DNA of 64,000 bases, taken from contig JAPFBL010000036.1 of NCBI GenBank assembly GCA_026182355.1, positions 558,001 to 622,000 of the forward strand, in the 5' to 3' direction. Both the position numbers and the translations under genes were made by a program. Source of the stretch: Hermatobates lingyangjiaoensis (Eukaryota > Arthropoda > Insecta > Hemiptera > Hermatobatidae). The stretch's first letter is position 1. Each line of letters starts with the position of its first letter. Below the pieces are notes generated by a model. The model worked only from the letters and a program-made list of their open reading frames with translations, did not search any database and had not been told where the DNA came from. Shown in pieces: positions 1-10,999 of this stretch.

Positions 1-271
1 AAAGTTTATATAAAGATTTGGATTGTGTGTGTTTGGATGGTGAGTGGGTATCAAAAAGATTGTGACAACAATGCAAGCCACACTGACCTGCTAGATCAAG
101 TAGATATTTTACCTTGAATTAGCCCCTGAAGCGAATATGTACCCCACTGTTTTAGTGCAATATTATCTAATTGAAAAGTTCCATTTTTTGACAAAATGTG
201 ATTTTAGACATTTTCATTTTCAAAAGGTATAATCCTTGAGTGCTGACAGCAACAACTATAAAAATATTATG

Positions 272-547
272 TTCAAAGAAGGGGTTCTTGAGGATTTTGG
301 TCATAAAGAAAATCAAACTCCTGTTTGTACTCCAACGTTTCGCCAAAAATTGTTTGGCATTTTCAAGGCTTGTTTCTGAGGAAAAACACTATTTAACAGT
401 CCATGCCTTTATCTACCAGCATCATAACAGATACGAATCAAGAAAGAAGCCTTGAAAATGACAAACAATTTTTGGCGAAACGTCGGAGTACAAACAGGAG
501 TTTAATTTTCTTTATGACCAAAATCCTCAAGAACCCCTTCTTTGAAC
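272..547. repeat. Palindromic PLE-type terminal repeat (family E)
   Basis: Two arms of about 104 bp (272-375 and 444-547) are near-perfect inverted copies around a 68-bp spacer. Each arm, read toward its outer end, contains GGCGAAACGT followed by a GGAGTAC segment, and a stem of GCCAAA/TTTGGC lies just upstream of GAAA. This resembles the 3' half of a hammerhead ribozyme with a palindromic stem III (ACGT), as found in Penelope-like element pLTRs. The 5' core reads CTTGAAAA instead of CTGANGA. The short open frames here arise from the palindrome and are not genes. The assignment to PLE rests on similarity to the repeats at 12.2 and 47.4 kb. Confidence 0.6.
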
Positions 548-1703
548 TTGATAAATCAGTGGTCCAGAAGTTATATCAATATGAAAACATTTAGAGTTTT
601 ACCTTAGTTAATTAAGAAAAAGGCCAGGTCAGTTTTTTGATCAATTGAAAAACTTCTTACTTATGAATGTTTCTCGATATTATACAGGTCACACCGCATA
701 TATATTCTCTGATCTATAATCAGAGAATTGCAACCATACTATATGAATTATGAAGAACAGTTGAGTTGGTAAAATAAGTATTTTTTTAAAATACACATGT
801 TAACTAAACTAAATCTTATATAAGAAGATAACCATATATATGTGGTAACGAGTTAGTTAATGATCACAAAAACAGGTTTTACCAGGATGATTTGTTTTAT
901 TATTATTTTGTTTTCATATAATCGTTTAATTTTGAAATTAAAAAATTAAATTAATAAAAATTTAATCATTCTACGTTAATTTCTACAAAGATTTTATTTG
1001 ATCACATAATTTTATTTAAAAAAAACTTATTATGTATGAGCTATATTACTGTTTTATATATTTCAAATTCACGTGGAAATTTTTTTTAATAATACTATGA
1101 GGTTTGTAAAACATTATAATTAATTATGTTATACTAATTTAAGATAATATTAATTAACAAAAAGATTGTTTTCATATGATTAAGCATTATTCTTGATTAA
1201 GGAAAATTAATAGTTGTGAATTAATTTGATCAATGAGGTAACTTAAATTAAATTGACCCTATAATTTTCTCTTTATGAATATTTACCTTGTTTTATTGAT
1301 AAACAGGGTTTACATTGTTTGATGAATGTGCAAAGTTATAAATATTTTTTTGAAAAATTTAACGAAAGAACTTTGATCTAAGAGGGAATAATTTAGGATT
1401 AAGTGTTATTTATTTCCCACTTTTTGGCTAGCAATAATTTAAAAACCTTTGTCCCTTGTATTAATCATTTCTCCTTCAGTATTTGGAAGTGGCTTCAAAT
1501 CATGTTTTAGAAACTTCGGTCTATTTAAAATCTCTCTTTTATAATAATCCTTCTACTTTTAAGTTATTTTCATATGTGATCTATTCTCATTGTAATAATT
1601 TATTTTATATGTATATCATTATTTATTGTCCTATAACAAGATTTTACAATAAACATGTAAAATAAAAATCAACATCTAAATCACATGAAATAATCAGAAA
1701 AAT
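548..1703. other. AT-rich stretch, nothing recognised
   Basis: Very AT-rich sequence with no open frame of coding character, no clear repeat and no RNA signature. The short frame at 1483-1665 is AT-biased and looks random. Confidence 0.6.
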
Positions 1704-1745
1704 GACTAAGATCTTTCAACCAAAGAAGCAGACTTCGTCAGAGAC
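1704..1745 (-). ncRNA. Hammerhead ribozyme core, PLE family A
   Basis: On the minus strand the order is CTGACGA, a stem II region, GAAA, then the palindromic stem III AGATCT and a cleavage-site T before AGTC. The catalytic core is intact. Stem I is imperfect, with three of four pairs between GTCT and AGTC. Hammerheads in PLE terminal repeats are an established class; activity here is inferred. Confidence 0.6.
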
Positions 1746-2065
1746 CAACTGATGCTGATGCAAGTAATCTTGTGGGAGGTAAGAGACAAGAGAGGTATTT
1801 TAAAGTGCAGAAAAGAGAGTAAAGGGCTGGGAAGGTAAGTCAGGGTAAACAAAGGAGTTAGGGAAGTACTGAAAAGGGCAATAGCTTTATCTACGAGGGT
1901 AGACAGCTAGCAGATAGTTAATTTCTCATTTTTTCCTGAACTAAACACCTCTCTTGCCTCCTATTCTTCTCAACCCCACACAATAGAAGTTCTAACATCA
2001 GTTGTTTCAGTAGCAGTAAGACTCTGATGAAGAAAGCTTATTTCAGTTGAAGTATCTAAGTTATT
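1704..2065. mobile_element. Decayed inverted-end PLE remnant (family A)
   Basis: A minus-strand hammerhead-like core at 1704-1745 and a degenerate plus-strand one at about 2020-2062 face outward around 270 bp. The interior matches, in decayed form, the C-terminal and post-stop region of the PLE at 45.1-45.3 kb: the phrase for 'AIA...RVDS', a GACAGCTAGC segment and the CT-rich tail follow in the same order. This is a solo pair of inverted pLTRs with no endonuclease or reverse transcriptase left. Confidence 0.6.
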
Positions 2066-2230
2066 TTATTGATTTCTTACGGTAGTTTAAACGTTGATTG
2101 TGTTCTATGTGCACATAATTTTCTTTTATTAGATATTAGATATTAGATATATAATATTATTAATGTAATGTATTATCTAATTTAATACTTAACCTACACG
2201 TATAAATCATAAAAGAATATTCAAAAATGG

Positions 2231-2272
2231 GACTAAGGTCTTTTGACCATATAGCTAGTCATCATCAGAGTC
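2231..2272 (-). ncRNA. Degenerate hammerhead core, PLE family A
   Basis: Minus strand: GACT/AGTC stem I is intact and CTGATGA is intact. A TGAC/GGTCA stem II follows, but the 3' core reads CAAAAGA where GAAAGA is expected, so G12 is lost. It is a solo fragment with no partner arm. Confidence 0.5.
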
Positions 2273-2299
2273 ACACGATGAATCTAATCTATTAGTGAT

Positions 2300-3640
2300 G
2301 ACACTGTCAGTTACTACAATGGTTCTACCAGAGAAAAGTGTCATCCCTTTTTTTTTCTTCTCCCATATACAAATAAATACATTTTTAAAAATTAGATTAA
2401 AATTAATAGTAACAGAAACTCAAAAACCCAAACCAGAACATCTAAAAAATGTAAATAATTAAACATGAAACACTGACTTTCAGCGCAAACAAACTCAAGT
2501 TTAAGAATTATAAAGTGAATTCAGGGCACGTCTTTATTCTAATAGTTGTCATTTTCCCATGTAATGAACGGTTCGTCCAGGTCTCTCTCTACACATACAT
2601 CATTATCCAGTTTGGAGTAATAGTAATGATCGTAACTCCCATACAAACTAATTACATAATAAATTTCAGATTATGGCTACTCTCCAAAGATGACTAATGG
2701 TCATGTGGTATCCTCTGACAAACTCGCAGTTTTGATACTAGGGGATATGATAATAATACAACTTTTGCCATCATAATATTTTTCTTGATGCTCCTAGACT
2801 GGGGATGGTTATCAAAATGTTTTCTAAAACTGTTTTCTTCTTAGCATGCTTCTTATATTCCCAAGAAGGTGCCACCCACTTCTTACATTAGGCCTCACGT
2901 CTGTCCATTTTAATATTTCATCTTTCAAGACTTTCAGCCTTTTTGGGAGCATAGGTCAATGTAATTTAGTGACCTAATAACGCCTACTCTAGTCCTGCTA
3001 AGATCTCCTGTACTTCTTGCTACTCTATCCAGAAGCTGATTTTCTTCCCCAGAGATATGCTTGCCTATAGATAAGAACATCAACCTTTCCATTGTCTTTC
3101 AAGCAAAAACATGGACACTTTTAATGACTCATCTTATAAGCTAATGTAGATATAAGTATAAGCAGAGCATTGATTCTAACAGTAATGTCACCTTAAAGTC
3201 ATCAGAGAAGGAGCATATTTGTCTCCTTGGATTCAACCTCAATCGATAATTACTCAAAACTATTCTTTTTTAATTGTTTTTTATTTCACAAAATATTTGT
3301 TATTTTATTTATTTGCTCCTACATTATTATATGTGCTTTTTAATAGAACACCTACATTATTCATTTCTTCAAATTTCTTATGTTTATGTAGGCTTAATAC
3401 AATTTATTAATATATATATTTATATATATTCATTTATTTCAATTTTACCATATTAATTATGTTTTTTATTTTTCTTCTCTTACATCACTCGATAAGGTAG
3501 CAATAATAACAAGAGTGCTTCAGAGATAGAAATTTACTCTTGACTTGTCATCCAAAGGCGTTATTTTACTCTCTTGATTACGATGATGTCAAAATATCGG
3601 AGTGACTTTTGTTTTGTTTTGTATGATTTCTCTCTATATA
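2300..3640. other. No gene seen
   Basis: Mixed AT-rich sequence. Short frames at 2515-2697 and 3219-3456 have random-looking, hydrophobic or low-complexity translations, and there is no repeat structure I can name. Confidence 0.5.
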
Positions 3641-3646
3641 TATTTA

Positions 3647-3649
<3 letters not shown>

Positions 3650-3682
<33 letters not shown>
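3650..3682. repeat. (TA)n microsatellite
   Basis: An alternating TA tract that directly abuts the left arm of the PLE palindrome beginning at 3683. A second TA tract at 3896-3915 lies just beyond the right flank. Confidence 0.9.
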
Positions 3683-3686
<4 letters not shown>

Positions 3687-3895
3687 CAAACCACAATAAG
3701 AAAATGGGAAAACAAGACTAAGATCTTTCAACCGTAACAAGCGGTCTTCGTCAGAGTCAAAAACCCAACTCAGTTAAAAAACCCAAGACCGCTTGTTACA
3801 GTTGAAAGATCATAGTCTTGTTTTCCCATTTTCTTATTGTGGTTTGATCATTGATTGTTATTTCACGTGTTTATGTGAAAGTTTTTTATCGATTT
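3683..3895. mobile_element. PLE inverted pLTR pair, family A, between TA tracts
   Basis: Arms of about 65 bp (3683-3747 and 3784-3850) are inverted copies containing the family A signature: a GATCAAACCACAATAAG end, then AAGACTAAGATCTTTCAAC. The left arm continues into a full hammerhead core, whereas the right arm stops exactly where CTGACGA would begin. Beyond the right arm, 3851-3890 carries the conserved family tail TTATTTCACGTG...TTATGTGAAA. That tail recurs at 13.0, 44.4 (inverted) and 52.6 kb. Confidence 0.75.
3716..3758 (-). ncRNA. Hammerhead ribozyme, complete, PLE family A
   Basis: Best hammerhead in the window. On the minus strand, GACT pairs with the terminal AGTC to form stem I. 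CTGACGA is followed by stem II (GACCG with CGGTT, 7-nt loop), then GAAA, then a palindromic stem III (AGATCT). The predicted cleavage is after the T that follows AGATCT. One extra A sits between CTGACGA and stem II. The tiny palindromic stem III is the form known from PLE hammerheads, which are thought to act best as dimers. Confidence 0.8.
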
Positions 3896-4427
3896 ATATA
3901 TATATATATATATACTTCGAAAACTGACAAAAAACTATATACTAGAACCCACTTTCAATTCATCAATCCTTTTAACAGTCATCTTCAGGAAAGGACGTGC
4001 TACTGCAAAAATGCGAATTCCAACTGACAGCTTCATAATATATACTTGTGTACATTTGTTCACAACAAAAATGAAAAACTTTCTACAAATAGCTGAGGAA
4101 AAAAGTGAGAAAAGGCATAAAAAAACTTAAGTACGAGTAATAAATAAATAATCTTACTTATTTAGTTATGAATTGTTATTAGCTTTTTTTGCTAAGTTTA
4201 TTAATAAATTAATAGAAATATTAATTTCTAGGATGTAAATGAGCTCCTAGCTCAGAAGTTTTACAAGTGGTAAATCTATTGCTTGGACTTAGTTTAGTAT
4301 TTGAACTCTGAAACTTTCATTAAAGCTATGAATATGAAAATTGGCGTTAATAGCAACGATAGCCTAAAATTTCTATTGACTGAGGGCCTATAATTACTCA
4401 TGCATATGCTTGCATTAGGCCCACATA

Positions 4428-4640
4428 GTGCATCATACTGATTGCAGCCCAATTGGTAAAGACTGTCACTTAAATTGCAGGGAGAAGACCTGTGTATATG
4501 ACAACAGTGCAAAAGAAGGAGTAAAAGATGTAGTCGGTTTGATCACTGAACAGATTAGCATAACTGTATACCTCACCCCTAACAGAGAGGAGTTAACAGC
4601 TCTAAAGGAAAATAAATTGCCAATATTAGGAGATCTTTAA
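4428..4640 (+). pseudogene. Unrecognised coding-like fragment
   Basis: A 70-codon frame with balanced, polar composition unlike the AT noise around it. The part from about residue 15 on contains CREKTCVYDN, then AKEGVKDVVG and EELTALKENKLP. Similar coding character seems to run on, with stops and shifts, to about 4850. I do not recognise the family. A decayed retroelement frame is more likely than a host exon, because no splice structure or intact extension is visible. Confidence 0.35.
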
Positions 4641-4859
4641 AAACAGATTCTAACGACTATATTAAACTCTGAGAAAGTGAATGAAAAGAACGACAGAATA
4701 GGATGAAGGTCCCTTAACCATTTACAAAAACTGTAAGCACCAGGAAAATAATCTGTCATGAGGGCTACTAAAAACGACGGTCTCTATCATTTCCAGAAAA
4801 ACAAGAACATGCGCTGAGACAACAAGGTTCTCTACCATGATATTAAGGTAACCACACAC

Positions 4860-6000
4860 ATTGAATTTCTGTTTCAGGTTATTTATTTAGATTTTTGTGG
4901 TCAGTATTGCAGAGGTGATGTAACCAATACATAGGGATCTTAAAATTGCTTTTTTCATATGCGGTAGATGACGATTTATGCAATGAAGATGTTGTTGGGA
5001 GTTCTTTGGTTTGACACAAACTGAGAAAGTAAAAAGTTTAAAGGTTTGCCTCAATAGTTGAAGAATTATTCAACTCCAATATCTTTGAGTAATATTGAAG
5101 TATGGAAAAGTTAGTTTTTCATTCCTTATTACAAAAACGAAACTATCTTTAAACTACATTCTAGGGAATTCAAAAGAACAGGAACTATTTTAATTAGGTA
5201 TTATCTTACTGTGTGTTATTCATGAGAGTAAATATTGAAAAAAATTACACTATTGGAAATTTAGCGTAATATTTTAAATATTTGAATAAAAATAACTATT
5301 AAGTTTTATCTGTAGTTTCATGAATGATTTTTGATAAATAAGCATATTCATAGTGCAAGAAATTCATACCAGAAGAGAATATCAACAGAATCAGTTCCAA
5401 AAAATTGTAACATAGATTAACTCTTTAATTAAAGGTGTTACTCTAGACTGCTTCATCTATATTGAAGAGACTTTTGACATATCCTCCTTGCATAAAAATT
5501 AGTACTTACATAGAGATATATTAATTAGGAACCATATAACGTAGGAATCAATGTAAGAATAATTAATTATGTATTACATTTATCAAATCTGGTATTGTTA
5601 CTACTATAACCTGATCTTAGGGAGACATCCCGTCGCCACGATTGTGGGTCTAATTTGTAGATGAACTACTGGATACTCGAAGCAATCAAATTTACTGTAC
5701 TGAAGGATAAGTAGATAATAATAATAACGAGAACACGTTAGATTCATTTCAATCAATGATATCAAGCCTGTTACTACTAAGATGATATAACTATATGAAA
5801 GGAAATGAAATCATTAAATTGATCAAATATCAGTTTGATGATAGTTATTAGATCGTTTGGCAATAGGCGCATTAAAATAAAACGAAAACTAAATCGATTG
5901 TTTGACTTTTAGTAACGTTGAGTGAAGACCACTCCAGATTTTTTTACAACACAAATATAGCAATATTTTATAGGAAATAAAATACACATCTAAACCAGAG
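4860..6000. other. No gene seen
   Basis: AT-rich, with no open frame or clear repeat. Near 5908-5950 lies a decayed copy of a dispersed motif (GTTGAGTG, then ACCACTCCAGA) that is better preserved at 50.7 and 58.3 kb. Confidence 0.5.
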
Positions 6001-6007
6001 TAAGATA

Positions 6008-6135
6008 TTTAGAAATGGGACTAAGATATTTCAACTAGAACCACTGGTCTTCACGAGGTTTTAACGAAGTTTGAATGTCACTCTGATTAGGTCCAGTTGG
6101 TTTAGTGCAGAGATCTTCGTCCTATTTCTGTATTT
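6008..6135. mobile_element. Decayed PLE pLTR pair, family A
   Basis: Minus-strand signature GGGACTAAGATATTTCAAC at 6016-6035 with a damaged core, and a degenerate plus-strand partner near 6082-6122 (CTCTGATTAG, then GAGATCTTCGTCC). Both hammerheads look inactive: stem III of the left one reads ATATCT, and the right one has lost GAAA. Confidence 0.5.
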
Positions 6136-6839
6136 TTTACAGTGATTTGGACGTGTATTTTTGTTGGTCTATAATATTTAGTATAAATGCATTAAAAGCA
6201 CGATTAAATTATTTTTAAAATTGCGCAATGCTGTAGTGAATGAAAGAGTGTAAATCATTAAGACAGATTGATTACTTTCACCGCAGTGACCGCACATAGT
6301 GACCAAAAAGACGCATGCGTATGAGGCTGCAGCCGCCAACTGTCCAGGAATGTAACTAATTAGTAATGGGACTAACCTGGCATGTGAATATTAAACGACG
6401 CTGATTGGTGACTTCACCTGAATATACATTTGAATCAAATAGAACCATTTCATCACTCATGTGGTAGATTATAGTAATATATATCTGCTCAATTATAATA
6501 ATTAAATATCAAATATTTTAATATTAAACAAAGAAGTTTTTCATACTTACAGTAATGTCACTTTCAAAATGAATTTTCAATAACACTAGTTTTAAGTTCA
6601 TTAGAAAAAAAAAATTAAGCATGGTATAAGGGTCTTAAGAATAAAAAAAATACTTCAGAAATTCTTATTACTAGTTAGAAAAATTTTGCGACAACTAACT
6701 ATGCATCTCACAATGCCTTATTTTCTATTGGAACAATATAAAGATGGACTCCAGTAAATAAATGCGTACGTTTATTTGAGATAGCATTACTGACTGGGTA
6801 TATAAATTTAAATACATGCATATTGTTAATACCACTGAG

Positions 6840-6998
6840 GTTAGTATGATTTATATTAAAAATATAATGGACGTTGTCCATCTTGTTCCAAACAAACCTG
6901 CTGTAGGTTAGTTGCGATCGAAAATGGACAACGTCCGAAAGCGCTCCAACGACTCCATGATCATCTTACGAGGCATGATGGTTTTACCTATTTCTAAT
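6840..6998 (+). mobile_element. PLE-type pLTR remnant, family B
   Basis: Shares CCGAAAGCGCTCCAACGACTCC-type sequence (6935-6956), the flanking TACGAGG/ATGATGGTTT segment and the upstream ACTGAGGTTAGTATG segment with the copy at 26.2-26.4 kb. The left arm is reduced to a short inverted GGACGTTGTCCATC. The 5' core reads TCGAAAA where the 26.3-kb copy has CTGAAGA, so this hammerhead is probably dead. Confidence 0.55.
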
Positions 6999-7396
6999 AT
7001 AAATGTAAATTTAAAGTCAAGAATTAAATGAAGTAACTTAAAAGGAAACAAGACGAGAATATTTCGATCAGAAAAGTTTTTTTCTTCTTTCTACTATCGG
7101 CGGATAAGTACTTCTTAAAAATGAATTAAGTACATTGTCACAGGCAATTAGGTTAATATGTAAATTCACAAAATTACAAGAAACTCAGAAAAAAATACTG
7201 CAAGTTTGCTTCTATTCACAGGTGATTATGGTCTTGATTATTGCTATACAACTTTTAGGTCCTTATAACTGATAACTTATGATTAACTCATAGGTTAAGT
7301 TATTTCCCATCCTGTTCGTCTCTAGAATTTATAAGCTTTTCTCAACAACTAACTTTCTAAATCTTCTTGAAATATTGAACTCATCAGGCACCACAG

Positions 7397-7665
7397 AATC
7401 TCTTGACATGGAAGCATAGTTTACCAACGTTCCTGTCAACAAGGACATTAAGTTTATTTAAGGCAAAGTCTACCCTACGAATATCCAGGAAAAGATAGAC
7501 TACTGAGAGCTGATCTCAAGTTTTAACTCCATTTATACACCAAAGAGAACCTTCATCTATATCATCAAGGAAAAAATTATCAGCAATACCTTGTGTTACA
7601 ATGGGCTCTTTGATAAGTGTTTTCTTTGTGTTTTTATTCAGCAGGTGAATAAAAAATGATGTTTT
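7397..7665 (+). pseudogene. PLE reverse-transcriptase fragment
   Basis: In one frame, starting at the TCT of 7399, the translation reads SLDMEA, a stop, FTNVPVNKDIKFI, a stop, then about 70 residues with one more stop. SLDxExLFTNVPxxxxI is the motif A region of Penelope-like reverse transcriptases, where the aspartate is catalytic. The next block (YNGLFDKC) lies where the following RT segment would be. At least three in-frame stops and loss of the YxDD region show it is dead. Other reverse transcriptases share motif A, but the FTNVPV phrase favours PLE. Confidence 0.6.
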
Positions 7666-8099
7666 CCTAAACTTAAAATAACCATCATCTACCACAAGTA
7701 CATTAAAAATATTTTTATCTTAATCAACAATGCAGAAGAGACATCACTGCTAATAGTACTAGTTGAAAAAGTTTCAGGCTTTAAATAACGTCAAAAGGTA
7801 GTTTTGACACTCGTTTTTTTTTTCAACGTTATTATTTAGCCGTAAGCAAAGAAATTTAGGTATACTGAAACCATGAAACTTAGAACATTTTTTTCAATAT
7901 AATGTAGTTTCTTCTGAATATAACTTTCTTCTTCTGATATCAGTTAAGGCCCGGAACCATACAAATGCATGAATACTGACGTAAAAAAACGCATTCACTC
8001 ATTACAATTAATAGACATTAAAACACTATGAAAATGTCAACGCTACATAGATTCTTGTAGGAGGGGGAGTATTTTTAACTTTTCTTTAACATTCATAAG

Positions 8100-9450
8100 T
8101 GTTACAGCAATACCAGGCCTCCAAGGAAGGTATAGGACTCTATCGTCAAGTCAACCTCACCTCCGCGTGCCTGGTAGCCTGGAGCCTGGCAGCTTTCTTC
8201 TGGTTGAAGGCTAACGGCCTCTAACTCCTAATTTCATGGTGTTAGACAAACTACCATGCTGAAGGAATGTGTGACACAGGAAGTATGCATCTACATTGGA
8301 GCCTCTAGGACACCAGGTTCCCGCCCTCCCAGTAGTAATTAGCCTTCTCCGAGTATGGAACTCTGCTTGGGGTGACCTATTGTTTCCACATCTGAAAGTG
8401 CTGACTGATATCCGTCCTCTCAACCTGCATATTAAAAAAAGCAATGACAAAAATGGGCGGGAAGTACTTGCAGAAGGACCGACAATTAAGACCTCCCGAT
8501 TAAGACCGCCCGTTTGGTGGGAGTATCAGAGTATATAAATGAGGTTAACATACCTTCGTTGGGTATGATCTCTGATGGAATGATTACTCAAACTATACTG
8601 TTTAGAAGCTTTGCCGTTGATATACAGGGTAACATTCACAAAGAGCCATCAAGCGGACCTGTAATAATCCTGTAAATTATCCTGGTATAGTGATGGCTTC
8701 GTTATGGAGGGACACAGTGGCGCCTGATTCTTCCGAAAGTATCCTAGGTGCACTCTATAAATTCCCCTTGGTTGATCATCTACGATCTTCCAAGTAGAAA
8801 TACTTGCAATCTTTGGCTGTGTATGGAAATGCATGGAAGGAGGCTTAAGGAATCGTTGAATATAAGCTGGTCAGATATCCAGGCCACGTTGAAAGCGCTA
8901 GATGGAATTCAAACTGGTTTGAAGCTGCTGATTAAGAGTCGGAAAGGACCAACTGACTTGGATTGTTACAGTAATGTGTTTATTAGGTTCCCTGGCCATA
9001 AGAGGACGAAGGAAACGAGAAGGTTGATAAGATTGCCAAAAAAGCAGCATCACCCGTTTTATAGGACCGAATCCTTCACTACCCATACCCTATTTTAGGG
9101 TTAAAGGTAAAGTGACAGGCTGGGTCAGAAATAATCAGTGAAACTGTCGGAGATCCTACAGTGGTTGTTCCCATTTTAAATTCTTGCTACCAGAGAGGAA
9201 CTCACGACTCACACGTACCCTACTGAGGCCCCCAATGAGTCAGATAAGGTAAGATGTAGACCTACTGAGAAGACACGGATTCTTCAGAATTCACTTGAGA
9301 AAAGTCTGCCTACGAAGAGGATCGTCAGAGTGTAGACTATGTGAGGAGGCAGAAAAAACTCCAAGTCACATAGTTAAAGACTGTACTGCTTTACAGTAGA
9401 GACGGTATACAGTTATTTCCGAACCCGAATAGTCGGGGCTTATATTGAAC
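8100..9450 (+). pseudogene. Decayed Jockey/R1-like LINE, RNase H to 3' end
   Basis: Translations from shifting plus-strand frames give the late part of a non-LTR retrotransposon ORF2. At 8870-8940 there is an RNase H-like SDIQATLKALDGIQT block. At 8990-9060 a PGH, shifted to GNEKVDKIAKKAA, matches the WxPGHxGxxGNExAD-AKKA end of RNase H. At 9310-9390 there is a zinc-knuckle CRLCEEAEKTPSHIVKDC. The part at 8100-8560 matches the region between RT and RNase H only loosely. Many stops and frameshifts show it is dead. The open frame at 8748-9098 is part of this, not a gene. Confidence 0.65.
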
Positions 9451-10312
9451 TCCGCTGCATATACTAGCAGTTTTTTTAATGGAACAGAATTCGGGCAACA
9501 ATTCTAGACACTGATCTGAGTCTTTAAACTCATACATCCAATCAAACAAACAGACCTTAAGTGCTGACGTTTTTAACCCGCAAGTGGTTACTCTGCCTTT
9601 TAAGAATACTGGAATGACTTTAACAAAAATCTAGAGGTGGCACTGTCCGCATGGTTTTCAGAATAACTAACAATCATTCTGAAGAAGTACAAGCAATTGA
9701 CCAGAGAGATACTTGTTTCTGGGAATAGAATTCTACATTAGAACTATGACATGTAAATTTCGAATAATTAAAGTTATCTTAATAAAAAAAGTGCATAGGT
9801 AAAATATACAAAGTATTGATTTTAATTGAATGTTTGGAATTAAAAATTTTCTAAATAATGTTAGAAGTTTAAGGGATATGAGGTTATGGAAGGTCAATTT
9901 TACTGACCTCTACTAGATACCACGCAAAGCGATGGACCTCCCTTACTTCCTCCAACTCTAACAGCTATATTTATTTCCTTTTACCCTCTAAGTTGGGTTC
10001 CAATATTTTTTAGACTTAGATATTGTATGAGTGTTAATTAGTTAGTAATATCCTGAAGACACCCTGAGAATACCAATTATATAGTAGTAGACAATGTATT
10101 GTTTAATTGTGTGAATACTAATAGCCAGTGTGGCTAACTAGTGTAAACTTTAAAACTAGTCATTCATTCTGATTATCGCAGAGGCCTATAGCATATCTAC
10201 TATAGAAACTACCAATAATCCAAAGCATGATTACAGAAATTTTTGAGATAATAAAAAAAAATCGTTATTGAAGAAGATACTGAAACTTAATTGAATACAC
10301 CTAAAAAGTAAT
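9451..10312. other. No gene seen
   Basis: AT-rich sequence with scattered stops in all frames. The first 100 bases may be LINE 3' UTR. No other structure seen. Confidence 0.5.
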
Positions 10313-10345
10313 CTGCTCTCTCACTCTCTCTCTCTCTCTCTCACA

Positions 10346-10377
<32 letters not shown>
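10313..10377. repeat. (TC)n then (TA)n microsatellites
   Basis: A CT-repeat run passes through CACACA into a long TA run that ends directly at the start of the PLE-type repeat at 10378. Confidence 0.9.
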
Positions 10378-10379
<2 letters not shown>

Positions 10380-10526
10380 GCGCTCCGTTCTTCGACGTGG
10401 GGAGATCTCTCTCACTTCGTCCTCTCTACTAGTCTACTCTCCTGATGACGAACAACAGTTCGAAATATTGAATTCTGTAAGTTTTCTTTGTATTCTCTTT
10501 TCTGTGTCGTGCTTTGTGTAATTTAA

Positions 10527-10560
<34 letters not shown>
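10378..10560 (+). mobile_element. PLE-type pLTR with hammerhead, family D, ending in (TA)n
   Basis: Starts right after a TA tract and ends in another (10531-10561). It holds a hammerhead core at 10442-10469 followed by a T-rich tail with TTCTGTGTCGTGCTTTGTG. That order (core, then T-rich tail, then TA tract) matches PLE terminal repeats in layout but the sequence differs from families A-C. No coding part is present. Confidence 0.5.
10436..10478 (+). ncRNA. Hammerhead ribozyme core, family D
   Basis: CTGATGA at 10442-10448, a C, then stem II GAAC/GTTC with loop AACA, GAAA at 10462-10465, and palindromic stem III ATAT. The core is intact and stem II perfect. Stem I is weak: only the two inner pairs are clear. 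Confidence 0.6.
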
Positions 10561-10567
<7 letters not shown>

Positions 10568-10607
10568 AACTAGAATTTAAAAAGAACACATAGAAAAGAA
10601 ATCACTA

Positions 10608-10648
10608 AACTCACTACTATATTTCGATGTTCTCGTCTTCAGAAAAGA
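10608..10648 (-). ncRNA. Hammerhead ribozyme core, family D-like
   Basis: Minus strand: CTGAAGA (10636-10642), then C, a short GA/TC stem II with loop GAACA, GAAA (10622-10625), and stem III ATAT. It faces the copy at 10.44 kb across a TA tract, so the two cores lie tail to tail. No convincing stem I is visible. Confidence 0.5.
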
Positions 10649-10819
10649 TGTGAATCGCTCCAAAGGCTGATAACGACTGGCTTGGCATTCGAACCGAAAC
10701 ACTCAAACAGTGTAGCCAACTTTCGGAGGAAAGGTAGACAGGGAAGATAAAGAAACAAAAGCCAAATAAAAATTAACAAATGAAAACATTTAACTAAAAT
10801 AAAATTAAAAGCTGATAAC

Positions 10820-10822
<3 letters not shown>

Positions 10823-10870
<48 letters not shown>

Positions 10871-10923
10871 TCAATGATTGAGGTTAAGCCCAGGAGCCGA
10901 TCTACCGCCCAGAAGACTAATAA

Positions 10924-10957
<34 letters not shown>
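10823..10957. repeat. Two (TA)n tracts
   Basis: Pure TA runs at about 10823-10862 and 10929-10957. The second is followed at 10974 by the inverted family A end ATGATCAAACCACAATAAG, another PLE end beside a TA tract. Confidence 0.9.
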
Positions 10958-10961
<4 letters not shown>

Positions 10962-10999
10962 TAATAACAATTAATGATCAAACCACAATAAGAAATGGC

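Noticed and set aside
8211..8538. Overlapping frames of 79-80 codons on both strands
   Set aside because: They lie within the decayed LINE at 8.1-9.45 kb and do not match its expected domains well; they are remains of its frame and its shadow.
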